From: an uncultured Eubacteriales bacterium
Lineage (GTDB): Bacteria > Bacillota > Clostridia > Oscillospirales > Oscillospiraceae
Assembly (NCBI GenBank): GCA_900546485.1
Contig: URDK01000004.1
Coordinates: 4,958-68,957 of the forward strand
Reading direction: 5' to 3'
Length of the DNA: 64,000 bases
Part shown: in pieces, positions 33,705 to 41,806 of the stretch
How positions within the stretch are numbered: position 1 is the first letter of the stretch
How the letters are laid out: each line of letters begins with the position of its first letter
Translations under genes and position numbers: made by a program
Notes under the pieces: generated by a model
Seen by the model: only the letters and a program-made list of their open reading frames with translations
The model's database searches: none
Told to the model about the DNA's origin: nothing

Positions 33705-33745
33705 AAACCGGGCATGGCCGGAGAACGACGATGCCCGGTTTCTCC
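33705..33745 (+). terminator. Hairpin between binding protein and permease genes
   Basis: A perfect 11-bp stem (33705-33715 with 33731-33741) is followed by TCTCCTATTTT. The tail is imperfect, so partial termination is likely, giving more binding protein than permease. Confidence 0.6.
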
Positions 33746-33772
33746 TATTTTAAGCAAGGTGTGGTGAACGGT

Positions 33773-34669
33773 ATGAACAAAGCGAGGCGGCGCTCTCCTC
33801 TGATGCGCCGGCAGGCGGCCTACGGCATTGCCTATATAACACCTGGCATGCTGATTGTTATGGCCTTCTGCATCGTGCCCATCTTTATGACGCTGTATTA
33901 CAGCTTCACTAGCTACAATCTGGCGCAGGACCCGACTTTTATTGCGCTGGAAAACTATGAAAAGCTGTTTACAAACACGCAGCTGCGCAAGGCACTGTGG
34001 AACACGGTCATTTATGTCATCATAACTGTGCCGCTGCAGACGCTGCTGGCTATGTTTGTGGCTAACTTCCTGGCAGAGTATCTCAATAACCGCTATGGCC
34101 GCTTTCTGCGCAGCGTCATCTTCATTCCAACGCTTGTGAGCTATGTGGCCGCGGCTACGGTGTGGAAGATAATACTCGCCGACAAAGGCGGACTTTTGAA
34201 CGAGTTTCTCGCTCTGTTTGGTATCCAGGGAATGAACTGGCTGGGTGACCAGAAAACGGCACTGATCTGTGTATCGTTGGTTGCCGTATGGAAGAGCGTT
34301 GGCTACTTCACTATCATCTTCTACGCCGGCATAATGAACATATCCGTCGACGTCCGCGAGGCGTCGATCATAGACGGCGCAACGCCAAGGCAGAGATTCT
34401 GGCGCATAACGGCGCCGCTGCTCAAGCCCATCACCTATATGAACGCTACACTGGGCATAATCTGGTCCTTCCAGGCCTTTGACATCGTATACAAGCTGAC
34501 CGGCGGCGGGCCGTTTAACTCCACGTCGACGATCGCCTACATTATATACGCCTACGGCTTCCAGGATTATCGTATAGGCTATGCCTGCGCGATAGCCATA
34601 ATGCTGCTGATAGTTATCCTTATAATACATCTGATTCAGCAGCATTTCTTCGACGAAAAGGAGGAGTAA
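33773..34669 (+). CDS. Sugar ABC transporter permease (MalF/UgpA type)
   Basis: A 298-residue permease with six membrane helices. The EAA loop that contacts the ATPase is VDVREASIIDGATPRQRFWRI split near residue 200. The start at 33773 is chosen because the mature-like N terminus MNKARRRSPLMRRQ leads directly to the first helix. An in-frame ATG at 33731 lies inside the preceding hairpin. No ATPase gene is present in this cluster, so a shared MsmX-type ATPase encoded elsewhere probably energises it. Confidence 0.88.
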   Translation: MNKARRRSPLMRRQAAYGIAYITPGMLIVMAFCIVPIFMTLYYSFTSYNLAQDPTFIALENYEKLFTNTQLRKALWNTVIYVIITVPLQTLLAMFVANFLAEYLNNRYGRFLRSVIFIPTLVSYVAAATVWKIILADKGGLLNEFLALFGIQGMNWLGDQKTALICVSLVAVWKSVGYFTIIFYAGIMNISVDVREASIIDGATPRQRFWRITAPLLKPITYMNATLGIIWSFQAFDIVYKLTGGGPFNSTSTIAYIIYAYGFQDYRIGYACAIAIMLLIVILIIHLIQQHFFDEKEE

Positions 34670-34671
34670 GC

Positions 34672-35496
34672 ATGGTAAAGTCGGATAGAAAACGCCCGAG
34701 CTTCTATATCGGTGTCGTACTCGTCACGCTCTTTGCAATGCTGTGCGTGATACCGCTCATATACATGGTTTGCGTCTCATTTGCGCATACCTCGACTATG
34801 TATATCAAGCTGGATGACATTGACTTCACCGATTTTTCGAACTACATCTATCTTTTCGTCAACAAGGATTTCGGACGTCCGCTGCTCAACAGCATTATCG
34901 TTGTTATTGCAAGTGTGATTATCGTCGACATAGTGTCCTGCTCCATGGCATATGGCTTCGAAAAAAAGCCTGTTCCGGGCAAAAAACCGCTGTTCAACAT
35001 GGTGTTGGCGACTATGATGATACCCACTCAGGTCGTGTTCATCTCGCTCTATGTCATGATGCGCAAGGCCAACATGCTCAACACCTATGTCGCGCTTGTC
35101 ATTCCGCTCATCGGAGCCTTCGGCGTTTTCATGATGCGTCAGTTCATCAGGGGAGTGCCCAATGACTTCATCGAGGCTGCGCAGATAGACGGCTGTTCCG
35201 AGTTGCGTATATATTTCCGAGTGGTACTGCCCATGGTCAGGCCCGCGAGGATAACCCTTGCCGTGTTCACCTTCAACTCGGCCTGGAATATGTTCCTCTG
35301 GCCTCTGATCGCCACGACCAAGAACGAGATGCAGACACTTACGCTTGCCACGTCCTCGCTGACGAGCCACCTTGCCACAAACTACGGCTATCCCATGGCG
35401 GCGGCAACCATCTCGTTTATAGTTCCGTTTGTGCTCTACTGCCTGATGCAGAAGCAGTTCGTTGAAGGCATTGCCCTTGGAGGTGTCAAGGGCTGA
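34672..35496 (+). CDS. Sugar ABC transporter permease (MalG/UgpE type)
   Basis: A 274-residue permease with six helices and the EAA loop DFIEAAQIDGCSELRIYFRV near residue 163. It starts 2 bp after the partner permease, with AAAGGAGGAGTAAGC upstream. Its stop overlaps the next gene by one base. It forms the membrane heterodimer of the importer. Confidence 0.9.
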   Translation: MVKSDRKRPSFYIGVVLVTLFAMLCVIPLIYMVCVSFAHTSTMYIKLDDIDFTDFSNYIYLFVNKDFGRPLLNSIIVVIASVIIVDIVSCSMAYGFEKKPVPGKKPLFNMVLATMMIPTQVVFISLYVMMRKANMLNTYVALVIPLIGAFGVFMMRQFIRGVPNDFIEAAQIDGCSELRIYFRVVLPMVRPARITLAVFTFNSAWNMFLWPLIATTKNEMQTLTLATSSLTSHLATNYGYPMAAATISFIVPFVLYCLMQKQFVEGIALGGVKG

Positions 35497-36323
35497 TGTA
35501 CGGGCCGGACGTAAGAAGAATACTCTCACGCTGGCCATATCCTGATGCGGCGGTCGCGGCCTATTCCACGGCCATGACCGCCGCTTTCGGCAATTCCGAG
35601 GCCCGCTGCGAGATTGAGACAGCCGCTGCTGATTATGAAGCAGGGAAGGAGATAGACGCGCGTGCTCTTCTCGCACGTATGGAGGAGCTGGCGCTGGACT
35701 GCGGCGTTTCTGCGTACACGATGAGGATGCTCCCGCTTATCGCTCTGCTCGACACAGCGGAGAAAAAATACAGCGAACGCGGGCTTTCCGAGGAAATGTT
35801 CCGCAATTCCTTCGCGGACCTGCTTTGGAAAACGCTTGAGTGCGAGCGGTTTCACGGAATCTGGGGCTCAACAGCCGCACTGTGGACCTGGCGCTTTTTT
35901 GAGTTCCGTATCTTCGGGCTGGGCAGACTCCAATTTGAGCCCGTAGAGTTTGGAGGAAAGGCGGCGCTGAGCGTTCACATACCCTCGTCCGGACCGCTGA
36001 TTTACGCTGACTGCCAGGACTCTTATGCGAGGGCTGCGGAGTTCTTCGGCTTTAGCCGCTTTTTCTGCGACTCATGGCTGCTGCACCCGGTTTGCCGGGG
36101 GCTGCCCGAAAACTCGGGCATTCGCCGCTTTGCCTCGGACTATGAGCTCCAGTTCGTGACCGATGACCCCAAATTTCTGGACGTTTGGAACATCTTTGGA
36201 ACCGCTTGGACAGGCGACGCATCTGCCTTGCCAGCGGATACGAGCCTGCGGCGTCTCTGGCGTGAGCATCTGCTTTCAGGCGGCCTTCCAGGGCGTGGCA
36301 GCGGGCTGTATGAAAGTTTCTGA
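35496..36323 (+). CDS. GNAT-like acyltransferase-domain protein
   Basis: A 275-residue protein with no membrane segments. The region ERFHGIWGSTAALWTWRFF (near residues 117-135) followed by FRIFGLGRLQFEPVEF resembles the N-acyltransferase N-terminal / GNAT-like C-terminal domain pair found in uncharacterised Firmicutes proteins. It overlaps the permease stop by one base and precedes the regulator, so it is part of the recycling operon. An acetyl transfer to an amino sugar or muropeptide would fit the setting, but this is inference. A catalytic residue cannot be assigned. Confidence 0.65.
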   Translation: MYGPDVRRILSRWPYPDAAVAAYSTAMTAAFGNSEARCEIETAAADYEAGKEIDARALLARMEELALDCGVSAYTMRMLPLIALLDTAEKKYSERGLSEEMFRNSFADLLWKTLECERFHGIWGSTAALWTWRFFEFRIFGLGRLQFEPVEFGGKAALSVHIPSSGPLIYADCQDSYARAAEFFGFSRFFCDSWLLHPVCRGLPENSGIRRFASDYELQFVTDDPKFLDVWNIFGTAWTGDASALPADTSLRRLWREHLLSGGLPGRGSGLYESF

Positions 36324-36336
36324 GAAAGAAAGTTTC
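36312..36336. repeat. Two tandem GAAAGTTTC palindromes, candidate RpiR/MurR operator
   Basis: Two copies of GAAAGTTTC (36312-36320 and 36328-36336), each a palindrome around its central G and spaced 16 bp start to start. The second overlaps the -35 of the regulator's promoter, as expected for autorepression. Confidence 0.5.
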
Positions 36337-36361
36337 ATTGCTGAGGTAATTGTGTTATACT
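36333..36361 (+). promoter_or_regulatory. Extended -10 promoter of the RpiR-type gene
   Basis: TTTCAT (36333-36338), 17 bp, TATACT (36356-36361) preceded by TGT. It overlaps the second GAAAGTTTC palindrome. Confidence 0.6.
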
Positions 36362-36390
36362 GAGCTTAACAAGGCGTCAGGAGGCATGAC

Positions 36391-37251
36391 ATGACCGACA
36401 TAGAAATTAAAACACGGAGCATATATGATCAGCTGAGCCCCGCGGAACAAAAGGTTGCCTGGTACTTCTTACAGAACCTCGGTTCTGTCTTTGACGACCC
36501 GATAGCCGTTCTGGCTGAGAAAAGCGGCGTAAGTCAGGTCATGTGGGTGCGTTTCTGCAAGGCGCTGGGCTTTTCCGGGCTGAAAGACATGAAGAAAAAT
36601 CTTTTCTTCCAGCTCAGCCAGCAGCGTGCTGAGGCCTCAGCGCCAAGCATGGATTTCCTAGATACGCGCACATATTCAAGCGTTGAGGGCATCATCAGCG
36701 GCGTGGAGGCCGGAGCCCTGGAAGCAGTGCGCAGCACGGCCCAGATACAGGACGCAGCCCTGATAGAGACTGTGGCCGCCAAAATTGCCGAGGCCGACAC
36801 CGTTCGCCTTTTTGGCGTAGGCGCTTCTGGACTTGTGGCCAGCGATCTGTACTACAAGCTGCTGCGTGTGAATGTGAACGCCGTGTTCTGTACCGACCTG
36901 CATGTTCAGCTCACTTATATCACCGGCGCAAAGCCGGGAGATGTGACCATTTTCTTCTCGAACTCCGGCAACACCACTGAGATACTCGAGCTTGCACGAG
37001 CCGCGCGCGAGCGCGGCGCCTGCGTAGTTGCCGTGACCAAGTATGGACCGAATCAGCTTTCAGAGCTGGCCGACTACGTCCTGCCAACTTCGTCGCCGGA
37101 GCTTCAGTTCCGCAGCGGGGCAACGAGCAGCCGCCTGGCCGCGCTCTTTGTTGTGGACGTGCTTTTTACCACGCTGTGCAACAAGAACTATTCGACCGTG
37201 GCAAAGCCGCTGGCGGAGAGCTATTCCCAGTGCAGCAGGCACCACGCCTGA
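36391..37251 (+). CDS. RpiR/MurR-family transcriptional regulator
   Basis: A 286-residue regulator with an N-terminal helix-turn-helix domain (residues 1-78; LSPAEQKVAWYFLQNL, then AVLAEKSGVSQVMWVRFCKALGF) and a C-terminal SIS sugar-phosphate-binding domain (LFGVGASGLVASDLYYKL near 140, FFSNSGNTTEILELA near 190). In muropeptide systems the effector is MurNAc-6P or a related phosphosugar, which MurQ consumes. It has its own promoter and a candidate operator. The dipeptide epimerase gene follows 19 bp downstream. Confidence 0.9.
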   Translation: MTDIEIKTRSIYDQLSPAEQKVAWYFLQNLGSVFDDPIAVLAEKSGVSQVMWVRFCKALGFSGLKDMKKNLFFQLSQQRAEASAPSMDFLDTRTYSSVEGIISGVEAGALEAVRSTAQIQDAALIETVAAKIAEADTVRLFGVGASGLVASDLYYKLLRVNVNAVFCTDLHVQLTYITGAKPGDVTIFFSNSGNTTEILELARAARERGACVVAVTKYGPNQLSELADYVLPTSSPELQFRSGATSSRLAALFVVDVLFTTLCNKNYSTVAKPLAESYSQCSRHHA

Positions 37252-37270
37252 TAAAAGAGAGGAGAGGCGC

Positions 37271-38359
37271 ATGAAGATAACAGGTTTTCGTATCGGCCTC
37301 GTATCTGCCAAGCTCCGGGTGCCGTTCAAGACGGCGCTCAGGACTGTAAACAGCCTTGAGGACGTGATAGTCGAGCTTGAGACCTCAACAGGCCAAATCG
37401 GAAGGGGGGAGGCTCCTCCCACCGTGGCCATAACAGGGGAAACGCTCGATTCGATCATCGCCGCGCTGAGGGACTGCATCTGTCCCAGACTTGTGGGGCG
37501 CGATATCTCAGATTTTGAGGCGCTCCAAAACGCCGTGGAGACAGCAATAGTTGGTAACAGCAGCGCAAAAGCCGCTGCTGATATAGCGCTTTGGGATTTG
37601 TATGCTCAGGACTGCCGTCTGCCCTTGTACCGGTTGCTCGGAGGCGGGGCTCCGCGTCTGGAAACCGACCTCACGATAAGCGTAAATAGTCCTGATATTA
37701 TGGCTAAAGACGCGGAATACGGCGTGAACAATGGATATAATGTTCTGAAAATCAAGGTTGGCATAGACCCGGAGCTGGATTTTGCTCGACTCCGCTCCGT
37801 ACGTGATGCGGCAAAAAACGCCAAAATCCGTATAGATGCCAACCAGGCCTGGACTCCAAAGCAGGCTGTGCGGCTCCTTGACCGCATGCAGGACGCGGGA
37901 CTCGATATAGAGCTGGTTGAGCAGCCTGTGAAGGCGCGCGACTTGGAAGGCCTCAAGTTTGTAACTGCTAACTCGCCGGTTCCTGTGCTGGCAGATGAGA
38001 GCGTATTTTCGCCACGCGACGCGCTGCACATAATGCAGGAGCGTGCCGCCGATATGATAAATATCAAGCTGATGAAGTGCGGCGGTATAACCAACGCACT
38101 GAGGATAGCGTCTGCAGCTGAGGTATACGGCGTCGAGTGTATGATGGGCTGTATGCTGGAGGCCAAGGTCAGCGTAACTGCGGCGGCGCATCTGGCGTGT
38201 GCGAGAAACATTGTGACACGCATAGACCTGGACGGTCCGGCGCTGTGTGTCGAGGACCCGGTCATTGGCGGAGCGCGGTTTAATGGACCGGAGATAAGTC
38301 TGACAGATACATACGGACTTGGAATAAGCGGCATAGAAGCTTTGCGTTACATTGTATAG
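37271..38359 (+). CDS. Dipeptide epimerase (L-Ala-D/L-Glu epimerase type)
   Basis: A 362-residue enolase-superfamily enzyme of the muconate-lactonising subgroup. Catalytic residues are in the right places: Lys pair VLKIKVG near 162, Asp in RIDANQAW near 190, Glu in ELVEQPV near 216, Asp in VLADESVFS near 241 and Lys in MINIKLMKCGG near 265. The family converts L-Ala-D-Glu from wall peptides to L-Ala-L-Glu for degradation. Placement in a murQ-nagZ island supports this. The ATG at 37271 follows AGAGGAGAGGCGC; an in-frame extension upstream would overlap the regulator. Specificity is inferred. Confidence 0.88.
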   Translation: MKITGFRIGLVSAKLRVPFKTALRTVNSLEDVIVELETSTGQIGRGEAPPTVAITGETLDSIIAALRDCICPRLVGRDISDFEALQNAVETAIVGNSSAKAAADIALWDLYAQDCRLPLYRLLGGGAPRLETDLTISVNSPDIMAKDAEYGVNNGYNVLKIKVGIDPELDFARLRSVRDAAKNAKIRIDANQAWTPKQAVRLLDRMQDAGLDIELVEQPVKARDLEGLKFVTANSPVPVLADESVFSPRDALHIMQERAADMINIKLMKCGGITNALRIASAAEVYGVECMMGCMLEAKVSVTAAAHLACARNIVTRIDLDGPALCVEDPVIGGARFNGPEISLTDTYGLGISGIEALRYIV

Positions 38360-38376
38360 TAAGAGTATAGTAAAGG

Positions 38377-38413
38377 CGGCCCCGGAAGTTAAAAACAGCT
38401 TTTGGGGCCGTTT
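38377..38413 (+). terminator. Terminator at the end of the recycling island
   Basis: A 7-bp GC stem (38377-38383 with 38404-38410) with a 20-nt loop that can pair further internally, followed by TTTGGG. Confidence 0.6.
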
Positions 38414-38425
38414 GGGCCTCCTCCA

Positions 38426-38455
38426 AATTAAACAAAATTTTTATTTTGTTTAATT
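38426..38455. repeat. Perfect 12-bp AT-rich inverted repeat before the XerC-like gene
   Basis: Arms 38426-38437 and 38444-38455 are perfectly complementary around a TTTTTA loop, composed only of A, T, one C and one G. It ends 17 bp before the -35 of the recombinase promoter, so it could be an operator or a bidirectional terminator. Confidence 0.5.
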
Positions 38456-38472
38456 ATTTGTGCATTTCCAGG

Positions 38473-38501
38473 TTTACAATTTGCTCCCCTTGCCTTACAA
38501 T
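38473..38501 (+). promoter_or_regulatory. Promoter of the XerC-like recombinase gene
   Basis: TTTACA (38473-38478), 17 bp, TACAAT (38496-38501). A TATAAT at 38501-38506 overlaps but has no well-spaced -35. Confidence 0.6.
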
Positions 38502-38524
38502 ATAATAGCTGGAGGTGAATCAGT

Positions 38525-39541
38525 TTGGACTACCGCAACGAGGCGCCGCCCGTACTCAGGGACTTCCTGAGCTACCACGAAACCATCAAGGGCCACTCAC
38601 GCGCCACGGTTGATGAGTACTTCCTCGACTTGAGGAATTTCTTTAGATATCTTAAAATCGAACGCGGCCTCGTGCCGCGCTCTGCGGAGCTTGACGAGAT
38701 ATCCATCAAGGATGTGGACCTGGATCTTATAGCCTCCGTCACGCTGAACGACGTCTACGACTATATGGCCTTTCTATCACGGGACAAGGTAAAAAACGAG
38801 CGCAGCCGTGAGCCCGAGTACGGTCTCATGGCGTCGTCCCGAGCCAGAAAAATCGCCACGATCCGCAGTTTTTATAAGTATTTGACCGTAAAGACAAAGC
38901 AGCTGGAGGTTAACCCGGTCGAGGGGCTGGATACGCCAAAAACCACCAAGTCTCTCCCCCGCTATCTGTCGCTTGACGAGTCCAGACGTTTGCTGGATGC
39001 CGTTGACGGAGTCAACAGCGAGCGCGATTATTGCATAATTTGCCTTTTTCTTAACTGCGGGCTGCGCATATCCGAGATAGTCGGTCTGAATGTCGGGGAC
39101 GTGCGCGAGGATTCCCTTCGCATACTCGGCAAGGGCAATAAAGAGCGCATTGTCTATCTGAACGAAGCCTGCCAAGCGGCCATTGAGGCTTATAAGCCGG
39201 TACGCTCACAGATGGCCGGAAGTTCGGTCAGCGCGTTTTTTGTCTCGAATCGACGAAAGCGCATGAGTCGTGAGACAGTTCACGCCATGGTTAAGAAAAC
39301 TCTGCTGAAGGCCGGCCTGGACCCGGACAAGTACTCGTCTCACAAGCTGCGGCACACAGCGGCTACGCTCATGCTGCAAAACGGGGTCGACGTGCGCACA
39401 TTACAGGAGGTGCTCGGGCACGAGCACTTGAACACGACGCAGATATACACTCACGTAGATAACTCAGAGCTGCGCCTGGCTGCACAGGCCAATCCGCTGG
39501 CCGATTATATTTCGGAAAAAAGCGACGCTGAGGACAAATGA
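38525..39541 (+). CDS. Tyrosine recombinase, XerC-like
   Basis: A 338-residue tyrosine recombinase with an N-terminal core-binding domain (to about residue 125) longer than in XerD because of an inserted segment (LDEISIKDVDLDLIASV). The catalytic set is complete: Arg in CGLRISEIVGL near 182, Lys in GKGNKERIVYL, HKLRHTAATLM (His, Arg) near 278, GHEHLNTTQIYTH with the nucleophile Tyr near 311. It is the probable partner of the XerD at 4.6 kb, but could be an independent integrase-like protein. Start is a TTG at 38525 with GGAGGTGAA upstream. Confidence 0.83.
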   Translation: MDYRNEAPPVLRDFLSYHETIKGHSRATVDEYFLDLRNFFRYLKIERGLVPRSAELDEISIKDVDLDLIASVTLNDVYDYMAFLSRDKVKNERSREPEYGLMASSRARKIATIRSFYKYLTVKTKQLEVNPVEGLDTPKTTKSLPRYLSLDESRRLLDAVDGVNSERDYCIICLFLNCGLRISEIVGLNVGDVREDSLRILGKGNKERIVYLNEACQAAIEAYKPVRSQMAGSSVSAFFVSNRRKRMSRETVHAMVKKTLLKAGLDPDKYSSHKLRHTAATLMLQNGVDVRTLQEVLGHEHLNTTQIYTHVDNSELRLAAQANPLADYISEKSDAEDK

Positions 39542-39643
39542 TTTGCCCTTTTGTACAAATATTTCAGGCGATTTTTGAGAACATTTCCGACTCATTTTCG
39601 TCTTTTTGCATTGCGTGACCAATTCTAAAACATAGGAGAGAAA

Positions 39644-40366
39644 ATGATGAAGCTTACCCGACGCATAACCGCCCTTGCACTTGCGCTGCTGATGCTCACG
39701 GCTCTTGCGGCCTGCGGAAGTAGCTCCGACGATCCCGCCTCCCCCAGTGACGAGGTCATAGGCGACGTCGCCTCCAGCGCGGCGCCAAGCGAAAGCCCCG
39801 AGGCGTCCGAGGAGCCTGAGGAGAGCGCCGAACCCACTCCTACCCCGACGCCTGTTCCCACGCCCACTCCTACGCCTGTTCCGACACCGACTCCCGTTCC
39901 GTCTGTGCAGCCAACTGAGCAGCCTGTGGATCCCAGTGAGACTCCCGGTGCTCAGCCCAGCGAAAATCCGGACGGCGAGAGCGTTGACCTCAGCGCGTTT
40001 TACGATACGGTGACGTCAAGCTATGAGTTTGCTTCCCTTTCTGACCTCGACAGCACTATGCTTGACACTTATTACCCGGGGCTTACCGCAGTTTCCACCC
40101 TCCAGCTTATTGCAAAAATGCCCATGATCAGTGCCAGCGGGCATGAGATAGTGCTCATTCAGTGCGAGAATTCCGACGACGTGGCGACTGTTCAGGCCAT
40201 ACTTGAGGCACGCAAGCAGACTCAGGTCGATGGCGGTGCCTGGTATCCTGAGACAACGGCCATCTGGGAGGCCGCCCAGATCTGTGTCTCCGGCAATTAT
40301 CTGATGCTCATCTCGCACGAGAACGCCGCCGACATAGCCGACAGCTTTTACGCACTCTTTGCCTGA
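39644..40366 (+). CDS. DUF4358 lipoprotein with Pro-Thr-rich linker
   Basis: A 240-residue lipoprotein. Signal TRRITALALALLMLTALAA precedes the lipidated Cys near residue 24. Residues 28-105 are low complexity, including a run of TPTPTPVPTP-type repeats that would span the wall. The C-terminal DUF4358 domain starts at about LSAFYDTVTSSYEF near 113. Function unknown. The gene heads a DUF4358-MBOAT-DHHW group seen in gut Firmicutes and thought to modify surface polymers. AGGAGAGAAA precedes the ATG; a second ATG follows immediately. Confidence 0.85.
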   Translation: MMKLTRRITALALALLMLTALAACGSSSDDPASPSDEVIGDVASSAAPSESPEASEEPEESAEPTPTPTPVPTPTPTPVPTPTPVPSVQPTEQPVDPSETPGAQPSENPDGESVDLSAFYDTVTSSYEFASLSDLDSTMLDTYYPGLTAVSTLQLIAKMPMISASGHEIVLIQCENSDDVATVQAILEARKQTQVDGGAWYPETTAIWEAAQICVSGNYLMLISHENAADIADSFYALFA

Positions 40367-40396
40367 TAATTCTGACAGCCCGGAGGGACGCCGCAG

Positions 40397-41794
40397 ATGG
40401 TCTTTTCCAGCATACTGTTCATGTTCATATATCTGCCCGTGGTGCTGTTTCTCTACTACATCTCCCCGGTCAGATGGCGCAATCCCATACTTTTTGTTGC
40501 AAACCTTGTGTTCTACGGCTGGGGCGAGCCTGTTTTCATCGTCCTCATGCTGTTTTCCATCACGATAAACTATATAAACGGCATGCTCATAGGCCGCTGG
40601 AGGCTTGAAAAGCAGAAAAAAGCCAAGACTGTCCTCGTGATAAACGTGGTCATAAACCTGGCCTTGCTGGGCTTTTTCAAGTACTACGATCTCATTGCCG
40701 AGACGCTCAGCCTCCTGCCGTTTATTGATATCAAGCCCCTGGGCATCGCGCTGCCGATAGGTATCTCCTTCTACACCTTCCAGACGATGTCCTACCCGAT
40801 TGACGTCTATCGCGGTGACGCAGACGTGCAGAGAAACTACGTCAGCTTCGGCACCTTTGTGGCGCTGTTTCCGCAGCTCATTGCGGGCCCCATCGTTCGC
40901 TACAAGGATGTGGCGGACCAGCTTAATTTCCGCGCGAGCAGCATCGACCAGTTCTCCTCCGGCGTCGAGCGCTTTATGGTAGGCGTTGCGAAAAAGGTGC
41001 TCATTGCAAACAGCCTCGGCAAGCTCTGGGACTATTATGCCGCGGTGCCGGCGGGAGAGCTCACCTTCCTGGGTTCCTGGCTGGGCATAATAGCGTTCAC
41101 GCTGCAGATATACTTTGATTTCTCCGGCTACTCCGACATGGCCATAGGACTTGGCCGTATGATAGGCTTTGAGTTCGAGGAGAACTTCAACTACCCCTAC
41201 ATCTCAAAGAGCGTGACCGAATTCTGGCGTCGCTGGCACATGTCCCTCGGTACATGGTTCCGCGACTACCTGTATATTCCCCTTGGAGGCAACCGCTGCG
41301 GCAGAGCCAGACAGCTTTTGAATATCACCATTGTATGGGCGGCCACCGGCATTTGGCATGGTGCGAATTGGACCTTCCTTCTCTGGGGACTGTACTACGC
41401 GGTGTTTTTGATGATTGAGAAGCTCTTCCTGCTAAAAAGGTTGGAAAAGCTGCCGGTATTGGGCCACATTTATACTATTATTGTGGTCATGTTTGGCTGG
41501 GTCATGTTCCAGCTCGACAGCCTTACCGCGATCGGCAATTACACCAGCGCCATGCTCGGGTTCGGCGCGTCCAGCCTGGCGGAGTCGGCGGACCTGTACT
41601 ATCTGAGCAGCTATGCGCTGACGTTTGTGATAGCCATACTCGCCTCCTTGCCCCTGGGCAGCCGGCTGTTCGGCAAGCTGCCGGATAAAGTCAAGCGAGT
41701 TGCGGCTCCGACGCTCATCGTGCTGGCGCTGATCCTGTCTACAGCCTATCTTGTGGACGCGACCTACAATCCGTTCATTTACTTCAATTTCTAA
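40397..41794 (+). CDS. MBOAT family O-acyltransferase (AlgI/DltB-like)
   Basis: A 465-residue polytopic membrane enzyme with about eleven helices. The family signature is EFWRRWHMSLGTWFRDYLYIPLGGNR split near residues 275-300, and the catalytic His is in TGIWHGANWTFLLWG near 318. It moves acetyl groups across the membrane to an extracytoplasmic partner, here probably the DHHW protein encoded 12 bp downstream. The polymer modified is unknown. Confidence 0.93.
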   Translation: MVFSSILFMFIYLPVVLFLYYISPVRWRNPILFVANLVFYGWGEPVFIVLMLFSITINYINGMLIGRWRLEKQKKAKTVLVINVVINLALLGFFKYYDLIAETLSLLPFIDIKPLGIALPIGISFYTFQTMSYPIDVYRGDADVQRNYVSFGTFVALFPQLIAGPIVRYKDVADQLNFRASSIDQFSSGVERFMVGVAKKVLIANSLGKLWDYYAAVPAGELTFLGSWLGIIAFTLQIYFDFSGYSDMAIGLGRMIGFEFEENFNYPYISKSVTEFWRRWHMSLGTWFRDYLYIPLGGNRCGRARQLLNITIVWAATGIWHGANWTFLLWGLYYAVFLMIEKLFLLKRLEKLPVLGHIYTIIVVMFGWVMFQLDSLTAIGNYTSAMLGFGASSLAESADLYYLSSYALTFVIAILASLPLGSRLFGKLPDKVKRVAAPTLIVLALILSTAYLVDATYNPFIYFNF

Positions 41795-41806
41795 GGAGGG
41801 CCCGGT

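Noticed and set aside
32399..34645. A 748-codon open frame on the minus strand opposite the binding protein and permease genes
   Set aside because: It mirrors two well-recognised genes on the plus strand, has no ribosome-binding site or recognisable domain, and reflects the high-GC codon pattern of the opposite strand.
39835..39905. The Pro-Thr coding repeat in the DUF4358 gene as a DNA repeat or CRISPR-like array
   Set aside because: It is a short-period in-frame repeat within a coding linker, without regular spacers.
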